From Verrucolacustris sp044348085 (GTDB lineage Bacteria > Verrucomicrobiota > Verrucomicrobiia > Methylacidiphilales > Verrucolacustridaceae): a stretch of DNA of 36,684 nucleotides. Below, in pieces: positions 25,444 to 34,240 of this stretch. The notes beneath the pieces were generated by a model. That model was not told where the DNA came from and did not search any database. It worked only from the letters and a program-made list of their open reading frames with translations. Position 1 is the stretch's first letter; each line of letters opens with the position of its first letter. A program made the translations under genes and the position numbers. The stretch spans positions 1 through 36,684 of the forward strand of contig JBIKTM010000017.1 of the NCBI GenBank assembly GCA_044348085.1, in the 5' to 3' direction.

Positions 25444-26312
25444 GGAACAATTACCTCAAGACCCTTCGGAACAATCTGGAAATCCACAGGAGTTTTCCCG
25501 CAATACTCCCCATCCACCTCCAACGCTACCGACTTCTCCGCCTCGACACGTAAGGCGGGAACCTGCCAGTAGGTAACCTCAGGCAAAGAGTTTGGCCCTC
25601 CCAATAAAACCGCCTGCAAATACCACAGAAGATCTAACGGCCCGGATTTAGGGAAAACACAAACATCTAACTTCCCATCCGCCATTTCAGCCTTGGGAAA
25701 GAATTGAAACGGTCCACCATAGTGCCTGCCATTTCCAATCAGCACCATCGCCCCACGGATCTCCTTCTTGCCTGGAACTTTCACTCGTAAGACGGGTGCG
25801 GGCGCCACCATCAGTTGCGCGGCGGTTAAAAGATAACTCCATGGACCCCACGCTTTTTTTGCATTGGGATGAGTCCGCCGTACTGTCTCCGCATCCAACC
25901 CAACTCCAGCTAGCTGAATAAAACGTCGTCGATTCGCCAAACCCATATCCAACCGCTTCCTTTTCCCTGCTCGAATCACTTCAAGCGCCTTCTCTAAGTT
26001 GGGCGGAATCCCGAGTTCGAGGGCCAGCACATTCATCGTTCCAACGGGTAAAACCCCCAACGTGCAGATTTTTGGATCAATCCCGTTCAAAACCTCATTC
26101 ACCGTTCCGTCCCCTCCTGCAGCGACAATGGTTCGATAGCCTTTTCCAACCACCTCCCGCGCCAGTTTTTCACCATGGCCAGGACCTTCGGTCAGATACA
26201 CTTTGGCCTCGGGCACCAGTTTGACCATTTGGCTTAATGTTTTTCTCGCCTGATCCCCCTTGGCGGCAGGGTTCAAGATGATGCATAACTTAGGGTGTGA
26301 GCCGGAAGCCAT
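25440..26312 (-). CDS. Diacylglycerol/lipid kinase family protein (YegS/DgkB-like)
   Basis: The product is 290 aa, the family's usual length. The DAGK catalytic domain shows LNPAAKGDQARKTL near the N-terminus, then VAAGGDGTVNEVLNGI with the ATP-binding GGDGT, LGVLPVGTMNVLA, and the C-terminal beta-sandwich with LIGNGRHYGGPFQFFPKAEMADGKLDVCVF and VALEVDGEYCGKTP. These cytosolic or membrane-associated enzymes phosphorylate diacylglycerol or related lipids. Its start at 26312 overlaps the divergent rsmD start by 16 bp. It is the first gene of the long minus-strand group, through a GTGA overlap with tgt. Confidence 0.92.
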   Translation of the reverse strand: MASGSHPKLCIILNPAAKGDQARKTLSQMVKLVPEAKVYLTEGPGHGEKLAREVVGKGYRTIVAAGGDGTVNEVLNGIDPKICTLGVLPVGTMNVLALELGIPPNLEKALEVIRAGKRKRLDMGLANRRRFIQLAGVGLDAETVRRTHPNAKKAWGPWSYLLTAAQLMVAPAPVLRVKVPGKKEIRGAMVLIGNGRHYGGPFQFFPKAEMADGKLDVCVFPKSGPLDLLWYLQAVLLGGPNSLPEVTYWQVPALRVEAEKSVALEVDGEYCGKTPVDFQIVPKGLEVIVP

Positions 26313-26917
26313 CTTTAGGTGATAGGGAAGAAAAGGCGCCGTGTCATTCTCGCCGAGGGGGTGGTTTTCTCAGAATTACTGCAGGAATCCATAGAAGCCG
26401 CCGCCTTGCTGTTCCCCCCTTACCCGGTTTACGCCCTGCCCAAGACCGAGTTCGTGCCGCTGTTTTCTCCGCCCTAGGAGCCCTAGTGCCGGATGCCCGA
26501 GTCCTAGATCTCTTTGCGGGGACAGGTGCCTACGGAATCGAGGCTTTGAGTCGGGGCGCAAAATCAGCCCTATTCATTGAGCAGAATTCCCGTACCGCAG
26601 AGGCCTTGCAGGAAAATCTCAGCTCTCTCGAATACTCCTTTCCCGTGCTCACCTCACCCGTTGAAAACTGGTTGCCCCAAGCCAAAGATCAGTACGACCT
26701 CATCTTCCTCGATCCACCCTACGACCAGACCGGAGCCGAGCTATCTCGCTGGAAGGTAATCCAAGGACTCGAACGCCTTCTCGCTCCCTCAGGCCGCATC
26801 ATTTGGGAACACCACACCTCCTCCGTTTGGTCCCCGCAAGAGCCTCTACGCGAGGTCTGGCGCCGAACCTACGGTCGGAGTACGGTCACATTCCTAGCTG
26901 CTTCAGACGCTCGTTGA
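26297..26917 (+). CDS. rsmD: 16S rRNA (guanine(966)-N(2))-methyltransferase RsmD
   Basis: The product is 206 aa. FLRITAGIHRSRRLAVP resembles the RsmD beginning (normally MRIIAG); then VRAAVFSAL, the SAM motif VLDLFAGTGAYGIEALSRGA, and the catalytic LDPPY in DLIFLDPPYDQT. RsmD methylates G966 of 16S rRNA. The start is uncertain. No ATG, GTG or TTG lies near the conserved beginning, so the GTG at 26297 gives an unusual 24-residue polar lead that overlaps the opposite gene. A non-standard start or a sequence error is also possible. gap follows 34 bp later. Confidence 0.87.
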   Translation: MSRKPSLGDREEKAPCHSRRGGGFLRITAGIHRSRRLAVPPLPGLRPAQDRVRAAVFSALGALVPDARVLDLFAGTGAYGIEALSRGAKSALFIEQNSRTAEALQENLSSLEYSFPVLTSPVENWLPQAKDQYDLIFLDPPYDQTGAELSRWKVIQGLERLLAPSGRIIWEHHTSSVWSPQEPLREVWRRTYGRSTVTFLAASDAR

Positions 26918-26951
26918 CGCTCCTCCCTCCCTTCGCTACTTTCGATGCCTC

Positions 26952-27998
26952 ATGGCGAATAAAAAAATTGCAATCAATGGGTTCGGTCGGATCGGCCGCC
27001 TCGTTTTTAGGGCTCTCTGCCAACAAGGGCTTCTAGGAAAGAAATTTGATGTGGTGGCGATTAACGACTTGGTACCTGCCGACAATCTGGCCTACCTCGT
27101 CAAATACGACTCCACCCAAGGGCGCTTTCACCTCGACGTCTCCAGCGCGAAATCTTCCCCCTCCGTCGCCGAAGATGATCTTCTCATCGTAGATGGCCAC
27201 AAAATCAAATGTCTCGCAGTCAAAGAAGGTCCTACTGCACTTCCCTGGAAAGACCTCGGGATCGACTACGTAATTGAATCGACAGGTCTCTTTACCGAGG
27301 CGGATAAAGCCAAGGGGCATATCACCGCGGGTTGCAAGAAAGTCATCATCTCCGCCCCCGCAAAAGGCGAGGATATCACCGTCGTAATGGGCGTGAACCA
27401 CACCAAGTACGACAACGCGAAACACCACATTATTTCCAATGCCTCCTGCACGACCAACTGCCTAGCCCCACTCGTTCATGTTCTCCTGAAAGAAGGTTTC
27501 GGGGTTGAAGAAGGCCTGATGACCACGGTTCACAGCTACACAGCCACACAAAAAACCGTCGATGGCCCTTCGCGGAAAGATTGGAAAGGTGGCCGCTCAG
27601 CCGCCATTAACATCATCCCCTCTACCACCGGTGCCGCCAAAGCGGTCGGTCTCGTCTGCCCGGAAGTTCAGGGGAAATTGACCGGCATGTCCTTCCGTGT
27701 CCCGACGCCGACGGTTAGCGTGGTGGATTTAACCGTTCGGACAACCAAAGACACCTCCTATGAGGAAATCTGCCAGGCAATGAAAAAAGCCTCGGAAACC
27801 TATCTAAAAGGAATTTTGGAGTACACCACAGATGAAGTGGTCTCCTCAGATTTCATTCATAGCCAATCCTCGAGTATTTTTGATGCCAGCTCGGGAATCG
27901 GCCTCAATAAAAGGTTTTTCAAGCTGGTCAGCTGGTACGACAACGAGTGGGGCTACAGCAATCGTTGCGTCGATCTCCTGCGACATATTGCGGGCTAA
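26952..27998 (+). CDS. gap: Glyceraldehyde-3-phosphate dehydrogenase
   Basis: The product is 348 aa, slightly long for the type I family. MANKKIAINGFGRIGRLVFRA is the NAD-binding start. The active-site SNASCTTNCLAP holds the nucleophilic Cys, followed by TTVHSYTATQ with the catalytic His, and WYDNEWGYSNR near the end. It oxidises glyceraldehyde-3-phosphate to 1,3-bisphosphoglycerate in glycolysis. pgk starts 6 bp after its stop, and tpiA follows, so the three trunk enzymes share an operon. Confidence 0.97.
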   Translation: MANKKIAINGFGRIGRLVFRALCQQGLLGKKFDVVAINDLVPADNLAYLVKYDSTQGRFHLDVSSAKSSPSVAEDDLLIVDGHKIKCLAVKEGPTALPWKDLGIDYVIESTGLFTEADKAKGHITAGCKKVIISAPAKGEDITVVMGVNHTKYDNAKHHIISNASCTTNCLAPLVHVLLKEGFGVEEGLMTTVHSYTATQKTVDGPSRKDWKGGRSAAINIIPSTTGAAKAVGLVCPEVQGKLTGMSFRVPTPTVSVVDLTVRTTKDTSYEEICQAMKKASETYLKGILEYTTDEVVSSDFIHSQSSSIFDASSGIGLNKRFFKLVSWYDNEWGYSNRCVDLLRHIAG

Positions 27999-28004
27999 TT
28001 TCCC

Positions 28005-29222
28005 GTGGCAAAACTAACGGTTCAAAATCTCTCCCCCAAAGGGGAACAGGTTTTCGTACGGGTCGATTTCAACGTCCCTTTCGAACCCTCTCCTGAAGGA
28101 CCCAAAGTCTCCGATGATACCCGGATTCAGGAAACTCTCCCGACTCTCAAACTTCTTCTCGAAAAGGGCGCCTCACTTGTTCTCTGCAGTCACCTTGGCA
28201 GGCCAAAGGGGCAACCCGTCGAAAAGTACTCCCTCCGTCCAGTAGCCGCTCACCTCAGCAAACTTTTAGGCCGCCCCGTTCTTTTTGCCTCGGATTGCGT
28301 CGGCCCCATCGCCGATCAAGCCAGAGACAAACTCAAGGCTGGTGAAATTCTGCTTTTGGAAAATGTGCGCTTTCATGCCGAAGAAGAGAAAAACGATCCC
28401 GCTTTTGCAAAACAGCTTCTCGGCAAAGCTAAGTTTTATGTCAACGACGCCTTCGGCTCTGCCCACCGTGCTCACGCATCAACGGAAGGATGCGCCCGCC
28501 TCGCCACCCAAGCCGCGGCTGGCCTTCTCATGGAAAAAGAACTTCGGTACTTAGGCACGGAACTTTCCAATCCGAAACGCCCCTTTCTGGTTATTCTCGG
28601 AGGAGCGAAGGTAGGTGATAAGATCGGTGTTCTCCGCGCCCTTCTCCAGAAGGCCAACACCATTCTCATTGGTGGAGGTATGAGCTACACCTTTCGGCTC
28701 GCCCAAGGCCGCAAAATAGGAAAATCCCTCTGCGAACCCGACAAGGTCGAACTGGCCAAATCGATTCTGTCTGAGGCGGAGAAACGGGGCGTGAAACTCC
28801 TTCTCCCCGAGGACACTTTTATCGTGGAAAAGCTCGACTTTGCTGGTCGCCAAGTCTCTCCAGGAAAATTCACAAATCCAGGTGAAGACATCCCCGAGGG
28901 CTGGGAGGGCGTTGATATTGGTCCCCAAGCATCGAAAACCTATGCCCAAGAGATTGCCACAGCTTCAACCATTCTTTGGAATGGACCGATGGGAGTTTTT
29001 GAAATTCCAGCATGTGCAAAGGGAACTTTTGCCATCGCACAGGCAGTGGCGGGCAACTCCAAGGCGGTTTCGATCATTGGAGGCGGTGACTCTGTCACTG
29101 CAATCAAACAGGCTGGAGTGGGTGACAAAGTTACCTTCATTTCAACAGGCGGAGGCGCCTCTCTGGAGTTTCTCGAAGGAAAAGTTCTCCCAGGCGTAGC
29201 GGCCCTTCAGGAGGCAAAATGA
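28005..29222 (+). CDS. pgk: Phosphoglycerate kinase
   Basis: The product is 405 aa from GTG 28005. Motifs seen are FVRVDFNVP, CSHLGRPKG, LLLENVRFHAEEE, NDAFGSAHRAHAST, LGGAKVGDKIGVL, WNGPMGVFE and GGGDSVTAIKQAG, the last forming the ATP-side loop. It makes ATP from 1,3-bisphosphoglycerate. The gene is 6 bp after gap and overlaps tpiA by ATGA. Confidence 0.97.
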   Translation: MAKLTVQNLSPKGEQVFVRVDFNVPFEPSPEGPKVSDDTRIQETLPTLKLLLEKGASLVLCSHLGRPKGQPVEKYSLRPVAAHLSKLLGRPVLFASDCVGPIADQARDKLKAGEILLLENVRFHAEEEKNDPAFAKQLLGKAKFYVNDAFGSAHRAHASTEGCARLATQAAAGLLMEKELRYLGTELSNPKRPFLVILGGAKVGDKIGVLRALLQKANTILIGGGMSYTFRLAQGRKIGKSLCEPDKVELAKSILSEAEKRGVKLLLPEDTFIVEKLDFAGRQVSPGKFTNPGEDIPEGWEGVDIGPQASKTYAQEIATASTILWNGPMGVFEIPACAKGTFAIAQAVAGNSKAVSIIGGGDSVTAIKQAGVGDKVTFISTGGGASLEFLEGKVLPGVAALQEAK

Positions 29223-30022
29223 CCCGTAAGACCAAATCAAACCCACGCCGCCCCTTGGTCGCGGGAAATTGGAAGATGCACCGAACAGCCTCAGATACCC
29301 GGGTCCTCATCGAGGATATCGTGAAGAGAGTGGAACGAGTCGCCAATATTGACCTCGTCGTATGTCCGCCTTTTACCTCCCTTGCCGCTGCCCACGAGAC
29401 CCTTGGTCGCCACAGCATTCTCGCGTTGGGCGCACAAACCATGCATCAAGCAAAGGAAGGGGCTTTTACCGGCGAGATTTCTGGCCCGATGCTTCGCGAA
29501 TTTGGCGTGCGATACGTCATTCTTGGCCACTCCGAACGGCGCCAGTATGACAATGAGACAAACGAGAAAGTCGCCGCCAAAGCAATCGCCGCAGCAGGTT
29601 ACCACCTTCGACCGATTGTTTGTGTGGGAGAAACTCTTTCTCAAAGGGAATCTGGAGAGACAGAGGCAGTGATCGATTCGCAAATCCACGCATCCTTGGC
29701 AGGGTTTCCCCCAGAACAGATCGAAGAGCTCGTCATCGCATACGAACCCGTTTGGGCAATCGGAACTGGCAAAGTGGCCACCCCCAAACAAGCGAATGAC
29801 GTTCACCACCAGATTCGCAAACTCCTGGTAAAAATATTTGGACCCAAGGGTGCCGACATCCGAATCCTATATGGTGGAAGTGTGAAACCCGATAATGCTG
29901 TCGACCTAATGTCCCAGCCCGATATCGACGGCGCCCTGGTCGGCGGAGCAAGTCTCGACGCGCGGGCTTTTTTCGATATTATTGAAGCTGCCCGCCCAAA
30001 ACGGGCTACTGACCATGATTAA
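29219..30022 (+). CDS. tpiA: Triosephosphate isomerase
   Basis: The product is 267 aa, a little longer than the usual 250, with about 15 extra basic residues before VAGNWKMHRT, the substrate Asn/Lys site. The catalytic His is in ILGHSERR, the catalytic Glu in AYEPVWAIGTGK, and the phosphate loop in YGGSVKPDN. It interconverts dihydroxyacetone phosphate and glyceraldehyde-3-phosphate. The ATGA overlap with pgk and the 8-bp overlap with secG show tight coupling. Confidence 0.97.
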   Translation: MTRKTKSNPRRPLVAGNWKMHRTASDTRVLIEDIVKRVERVANIDLVVCPPFTSLAAAHETLGRHSILALGAQTMHQAKEGAFTGEISGPMLREFGVRYVILGHSERRQYDNETNEKVAAKAIAAAGYHLRPIVCVGETLSQRESGETEAVIDSQIHASLAGFPPEQIEELVIAYEPVWAIGTGKVATPKQANDVHHQIRKLLVKIFGPKGADIRILYGGSVKPDNAVDLMSQPDIDGALVGGASLDARAFFDIIEAARPKRATDHD

Positions 30023-30437
30023 TATAGCCATCTACGTTCTCCTAGGAATCAACCTCTTGGTTTGTATTCTTCTGACCCTCCTTGTCCTCATGCAAAAGCC
30101 CCGATCCGAAGGCCTCGGTGCTGCCTTTGGCGGAAACTTTACCGACTCGATTTTTGGCGCTCAAACATCCGATGTTCTCACCAAAGGAACCATCTGGTTG
30201 GGTGGGATCTTTATGGCCCTGACTCTCGTTCTCGGCCTTCTCTACAGTCATCGCCAAGCCGGCAACACAAAGCTTCAAGAAGAGCTGACAAAACCCGTAG
30301 CCCCTCTCACAGCACCCGCCTCGACCACAATCACCAACACAGTCACCCTGACAAATGGTGCGGTTACCCCAACTTCTCCCACCCCTCAGCCTGCTTCCAA
30401 TAAAGCGGAACCCGCACCAGCGCCCGCCAAACCGTAA
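30015..30437 (+). CDS. secG: Preprotein translocase subunit SecG
   Basis: The product is 140 aa from ATG 30015, inside the end of tpiA. Two membrane helices (YVLLGINLLVCILLTLLVLM and IWLGGIFMALTLVLGLLY) flank the SecG signature LMQKPRSEGLGAAFGG. A C-terminal tail of about 55 residues rich in Ala, Pro and Thr is an addition to the compact bacterial form. SecG is the small subunit of SecYEG. The tpiA-secG order is common in bacteria. It overlaps the next ATG by one base. Confidence 0.95.
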   Translation: MINIAIYVLLGINLLVCILLTLLVLMQKPRSEGLGAAFGGNFTDSIFGAQTSDVLTKGTIWLGGIFMALTLVLGLLYSHRQAGNTKLQEELTKPVAPLTAPASTTITNTVTLTNGAVTPTSPTPQPASNKAEPAPAPAKP

Positions 30438-32023
30438 TGACGTTCCGCCGGGGCATACCCGGCCTGACTGGCCTTCTTCTCGCCTGCCTTTCCCTCTCCT
30501 CCTGCCAAACTCGCCCTCGCGCTGATCTGGTTCTTTGTAACGGCGCGGAACCGCAAACCCTCGATCCTGCTCTTGTTTCAGGCCAACTCGAAGGCCGTCT
30601 CTGCAGTGCCCTGTACGAGGGCCTGACACGACGCGATTCTCGGGGCAAATCGATTCCCGCAGCAGCCAAGTCCTGGGATATCTCTCCAGATGGAAAAACT
30701 TACACCTTCCATCTCCGCCCCGACCTCCGCTGGTCGAACGGAGATCCAGTCACCTCAAGCGATTATCGGGAAAGCTGGCTCCGGGCTCTTCACCCCAACA
30801 CCGCCTCCCCTTACGCCGAAATCTTTTTTGGAATTTCCAATGCTCAGGAGTTCAATCAAGGCAAATCCCCCGCAGAATCAGTCGGTTTACAGACTCCCGA
30901 CCCACTCACCCTCCGCGTCCAATTGACTCATCCCCTGCCCTACTTTCCCTCCCTTACCTCTTTCACCACCTACCTCCCAGTTCACCAAGCCACCGTCACA
31001 AAATATGGCGATCGCTGGGCTCAACCAGGAACATGGGTTGGAAATGGCCCCTATCGCCTTTTTGATTGGAAAATTAACGACCGCGTGTCCCTAGAAAAGA
31101 ATCCTCTCTACCATAGCCCGGAACGGATCCGACTTCAGCGGATCGATGCACTTGCCGTGACCCGAGCCAGCACTGCCTTCAATTTGTACTCCTCAGGCCA
31201 AGCCGATCTGCTTCTCGATAAAGGCCTCATTCCCTCCCTCATGCTGCCTCAGTTACGAGGTCGACCTGACTTTCATCCCGGCCCGCTTTTTGCCACCTAC
31301 TTCTATCGTTTCAATGTCACCCGCCCGCCTTTTCAGGATGTTCGGGTGAGACGCGCCTTCGCCCTTGCGATTGATAAAGAGACAATCGTGGAAAGAATCA
31401 CCCGAGGAAACGAACCGATCGCCCAATCTTTAACTCCACGAGGAATCGCTGACTATCAGCCCCCAGAGGGCCTGCCTTCCGACCCCACCACGGCACAAGG
31501 CCTTCTAAAGTTGGCGGGCTTTCCTGAAGGTCGCGGCTTCCCCCGTGTCTCCCTTCTTTATAATAAGTCTGAGCTGAACGAACAAATTGCTGTCGAAATC
31601 CAGGCTCAATGGAAGCGGGTGCTTGGCGTGGAGGTCGAACTTCGAAATCAGGAGTGGGCCACCTACTTGCGCTCCTTGGATGAACTGGACTTCGATATCG
31701 CCCGCTCAAGTTGGGTTGGGGATTACGATGACCCAAACACTTTTCTGGACTGTTTTGTAACGGGTCGCGGGAATAATCGGACAGGCTGGTCTGACCCCAC
31801 CTACGACTCTCTTCTGAATCGTGCCTTGGCTGAACCCAACCCCACCAAACGCCTTCAACTTCTAGCCAGCGCCGAAACGATTCTTGTGTCTCAGGCCCTT
31901 CCGATCATCCCCCTCTACCATTTCGTCGGATGCTTAATGTTTGATCCGAATCAATGGGAAGGCCTCTACCCAAATCTTCTCGATGAACACCCGTTCTCGG
32001 AAATAGGCCCGAAAGGAAAATAG
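30437..32023 (+). CDS. oppA: Peptide ABC transporter substrate-binding lipoprotein (OppA-like)
   Basis: The product is 528 aa. The lipobox LSSC (Cys23) follows a short basic and hydrophobic signal, so it is a lipoprotein. The SBP family 5 signatures are present: CNGAEPQTLDPALVSG, LYEGLTRRD, YTFHLRPDLRWSNGDPVTSSDY (split over residues about 95-115), and RRAFALAIDKETIVE. This is the OppA/MppA type, which binds oligopeptides. It starts at the secG stop (TAATG). oppB follows after 100 bp. The exact ligand is not predictable. Confidence 0.92.
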   Translation: MTFRRGIPGLTGLLLACLSLSSCQTRPRADLVLCNGAEPQTLDPALVSGQLEGRLCSALYEGLTRRDSRGKSIPAAAKSWDISPDGKTYTFHLRPDLRWSNGDPVTSSDYRESWLRALHPNTASPYAEIFFGISNAQEFNQGKSPAESVGLQTPDPLTLRVQLTHPLPYFPSLTSFTTYLPVHQATVTKYGDRWAQPGTWVGNGPYRLFDWKINDRVSLEKNPLYHSPERIRLQRIDALAVTRASTAFNLYSSGQADLLLDKGLIPSLMLPQLRGRPDFHPGPLFATYFYRFNVTRPPFQDVRVRRAFALAIDKETIVERITRGNEPIAQSLTPRGIADYQPPEGLPSDPTTAQGLLKLAGFPEGRGFPRVSLLYNKSELNEQIAVEIQAQWKRVLGVEVELRNQEWATYLRSLDELDFDIARSSWVGDYDDPNTFLDCFVTGRGNNRTGWSDPTYDSLLNRALAEPNPTKRLQLLASAETILVSQALPIIPLYHFVGCLMFDPNQWEGLYPNLLDEHPFSEIGPKGK

Positions 32024-32123
32024 ACGATCACGGCGTTTCCGGCCATTTTACATCTTCCACCTTCCACCTCACGCTTTCCACAATGCAAAATCCGCAATCC
32101 GAAATCAGCACTAGATAAATCTG
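32024..32123. repeat. Heptamer-rich spacer between oppA and oppB
   Basis: Two tandem CTTCCAC units lie at 32054-32067. Three diverged 7-mers, AATCCGC, AATCCGA and AATCAGC, lie at 32089-32109. Both arrays have a 7-bp period. The spacer breaks an otherwise tightly packed operon. No terminator or clear promoter is visible. Confidence 0.55.
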
Positions 32124-33044
32124 ATGCTCACTTTTCTTACCCGCCGTTTGATCTCGTCGATTCCCGTCGTCCTGACCGTTTTAGCTCTCTGCTTTCTTCT
32201 GGTTAGAATTGCACCTGGATCTCCTTTCGCAACGGAACGAGCGCTAGATCCCAAAACCAAAGCGTACCTCGAAGAAAAGTACGGCTTGTCAGGATCCTTG
32301 CCCCAACAGGTCATCCGATATGGGAGTAACGTGCTTCATGGCGATCTCGGCGACTCTCTTAAGTTTCGGGGTCGCACAGTCGTAGAAATTATCGCCCAAT
32401 CCTTACCCCGCTCCCTTCTTCTGGGCTCAATCGCTTTTACATTGGCCCTCGGGCTGGGTATTCCGATGGGTGCTTGGGCGGCTGCTCGTCACAACAAAGC
32501 CCCCGATCACTGGCTAAACAGTATCGCCCTTCTCACCCTTTCTATTCCAACTTTTGTGCTGGCACCCGTTGCTGTTCTTTTTTTCTCCTTTGGAATTCCA
32601 CTTTTTCCACCCGCGGGATGGGGAACCCTACCCCAACTTGTACTTCCGTCCCTCTGCCTGGCTCTCCCCTTTGTGGGGGTTTGTGCTCGGCTTACGCGAT
32701 CCGGATTAATCGAAACCACAGGGGCCGACTTCATCCGAACAGCTCGCGCCAAGGGCGTTACTGAAAAGACTCTTATCCTGATTCACGCACTTCGCCCTGC
32801 TGTGCTTCCACTCGTGGCATATGCGGGACCTCTGGCTGCGAGCATTTTGACCGGAAGCCTGGTCATTGAGGAGATTTTCGCCATCCCCGGGATCGGACAG
32901 TTCTTTGTCAGTGGAGTTATGAATCGCGATGTTTTTCTGGTTTCTGGAGTTGTCCTCATCTACTGCGTCCTTCTTCTTTTCTTCAACCTGGTGACCGATT
33001 GGCTCACGGCAATCTTGGACCCCAGAATTCGCGCCCAATCATGA
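32124..33044 (+). CDS. oppB: Peptide ABC transporter permease (OppB-like)
   Basis: The product is 306 aa with six predicted membrane helices. It begins with the N-terminal helix FLTRRLISSIPVVLTVLALCFLLVRIAPGSPF typical of OppB/DppB (residues about 4-36). RTARAKGVTEKTLILIHALRP is the EAA loop that docks the ATPase, and LVIEEIFAIPGIGQFF follows. It forms the inner-membrane pore with OppC, which it overlaps by ATGA. Confidence 0.94.
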   Translation: MLTFLTRRLISSIPVVLTVLALCFLLVRIAPGSPFATERALDPKTKAYLEEKYGLSGSLPQQVIRYGSNVLHGDLGDSLKFRGRTVVEIIAQSLPRSLLLGSIAFTLALGLGIPMGAWAAARHNKAPDHWLNSIALLTLSIPTFVLAPVAVLFFSFGIPLFPPAGWGTLPQLVLPSLCLALPFVGVCARLTRSGLIETTGADFIRTARAKGVTEKTLILIHALRPAVLPLVAYAGPLAASILTGSLVIEEIFAIPGIGQFFVSGVMNRDVFLVSGVVLIYCVLLLFFNLVTDWLTAILDPRIRAQS

Positions 33045-33883
33045 AAACCCGTCTTATTCTTTTTTTCCTCCTCATCGTTTTGGTCGCATCGATCGTGGGA
33101 CCCTGGCTGAGTCCGTATGATCTGTCCGATGTTTCCAACCTTCGACTCGATTCACCAAGCAAGACCCACTGGTTCGGCACCGATCTGCACGGACGCGACC
33201 TGCTCACTCGGCTCCTTTATGGTGGCCGAATATCTCTTCTCGTGGGTTTTGTAGGAGCCACGGTCTCCCTTTTTGTTGGAGTAACCTATGGTCTCGTCGC
33301 TGGCTATCTGGGAGGACGGATCGACAACGCCATGATGCGCCTTGTAGATATTCTCTACGCTCTGCCTCGCATCGTCCTCGTGATCGTACTGATCAGTCTG
33401 TTTGATCTTAAGTTGAAGGCACTCCTCGATCACACATGGTTTGCCTCACTTGCACCCCATGCTCGCCTACTACTTCTTTTTATGGGATTGGGACTGGTCG
33501 AATGGCTCACGCTTGCTCGAATCGTCCGAGCCCAAGTTCTCTCCATCAAAGAGAGACCATTCGTTCTTTCGGCAAGATTGATTGGGCAAACGACACCGAC
33601 CATCCTCTTTCGCCAAATCTTACCTCAAGTCCTTCCCACCGTTTTGACCTACCTTACACTTGCGCTTCCGGCTGTGATCCTTGAAGAGTCATTCTTGAGC
33701 TTCCTGGGACTAGGAGTTCAAGCTCCATTAGCCAGTTGGGGAACCTTGCTTGCAGATGGAACAGCGCTCCTCAATCCCATCCAGTCCCCATGGTGGTGCG
33801 TTCTTTTTCCAGCCCTCGTTCTTGCTACTACGCTTCTCCTTCTCAATTTTCTCGGAGACCAGCTCCGCCAATCGCGAAAATAG
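33041..33883 (+). CDS. oppC: Peptide ABC transporter permease (OppC-like)
   Basis: The product is 280 aa from ATG 33041, overlapping the oppB stop by ATGA; a longer frame from 32999 lies inside oppB and is not needed. HWFGTDLHGRDLLTRLLYGGR is the OppC signature after the first helix, SARLIGQTTPTILFRQILPQ is the EAA loop, and ESFLSFLGLGVQAPLASWG is typical of the last part. No oppD or oppF ATPase gene follows, so the ATPases must be encoded elsewhere. A repeat-bearing gap begins directly after the stop. Confidence 0.94.
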   Translation: MKTRLILFFLLIVLVASIVGPWLSPYDLSDVSNLRLDSPSKTHWFGTDLHGRDLLTRLLYGGRISLLVGFVGATVSLFVGVTYGLVAGYLGGRIDNAMMRLVDILYALPRIVLVIVLISLFDLKLKALLDHTWFASLAPHARLLLLFMGLGLVEWLTLARIVRAQVLSIKERPFVLSARLIGQTTPTILFRQILPQVLPTVLTYLTLALPAVILEESFLSFLGLGVQAPLASWGTLLADGTALLNPIQSPWWCVLFPALVLATTLLLLNFLGDQLRQSRK

Positions 33884-33916
33884 ACCTCTTAACTCCCTTA
33901 TTTACAATATCTTATA

Positions 33917-33995
33917 TGGGGTCAGAGGTGTTGTAAGCTGCTTATAATCAATGCCTTGGATGGCACTTTTTCAAATGTGGGGTCAGAGGTGGTTG
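33917..33995 (+). repeat. Direct repeat TGGGGTCAGAGGTG, 61-bp spacing
   Basis: TGGGGTCAGAGGTG occurs at 33917-33930 and again at 33978-33991, each followed closely by TTG. Sequences with a GGGGTCAG core are, from memory, common near REP-associated tyrosine transposases (IS200-like). No transposase gene is present here, so this may be a transposon remnant or non-autonomous copy. The assignment is inference. Confidence 0.5.
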
Positions 33996-34027
33996 ACTCT
34001 TAAGAATCAGCAAGCAGGTATAAGTCT

Positions 34028-34213
34028 ATGAAATACATCCTACTAACCCTAACTGTCCTCAGTCTTAGCCTATCACCTACCTTTGCCCACTGCGGCAGCT
34101 GCGGAAGCGGTGACTCGAGCCACGACTCCAAAAAGACCTGCGCAAAGTGCGGTAAACCCGAAGGTTCCGACGCTTGTAAAAAAGCCTGCCCAAAGGCACC
34201 GCCCGCAAGCTAA
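34028..34213 (+). CDS. Small secreted cysteine-rich protein
   Basis: The product is 61 aa. Residues 1-20 are a clear signal peptide (MKYILLTLTVLSLSLSPTFA). The mature peptide of about 41 residues starts HCGSCGSGD and has six cysteines in all (CGSC, then CAKC, then DACKKAC), plus two His and several Lys. The spacing suggests metal binding or disulphides; no family is recognised. An AGG lies 9 nt before the ATG. A strong terminator follows 27 bp after the stop, so it is a short independent transcript, perhaps driven from the repeat-bearing gap. Confidence 0.75.
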   Translation: MKYILLTLTVLSLSLSPTFAHCGSCGSGDSSHDSKKTCAKCGKPEGSDACKKACPKAPPAS

Positions 34214-34240
34214 CGAAACAATCAACCGTTCCTAACCATG

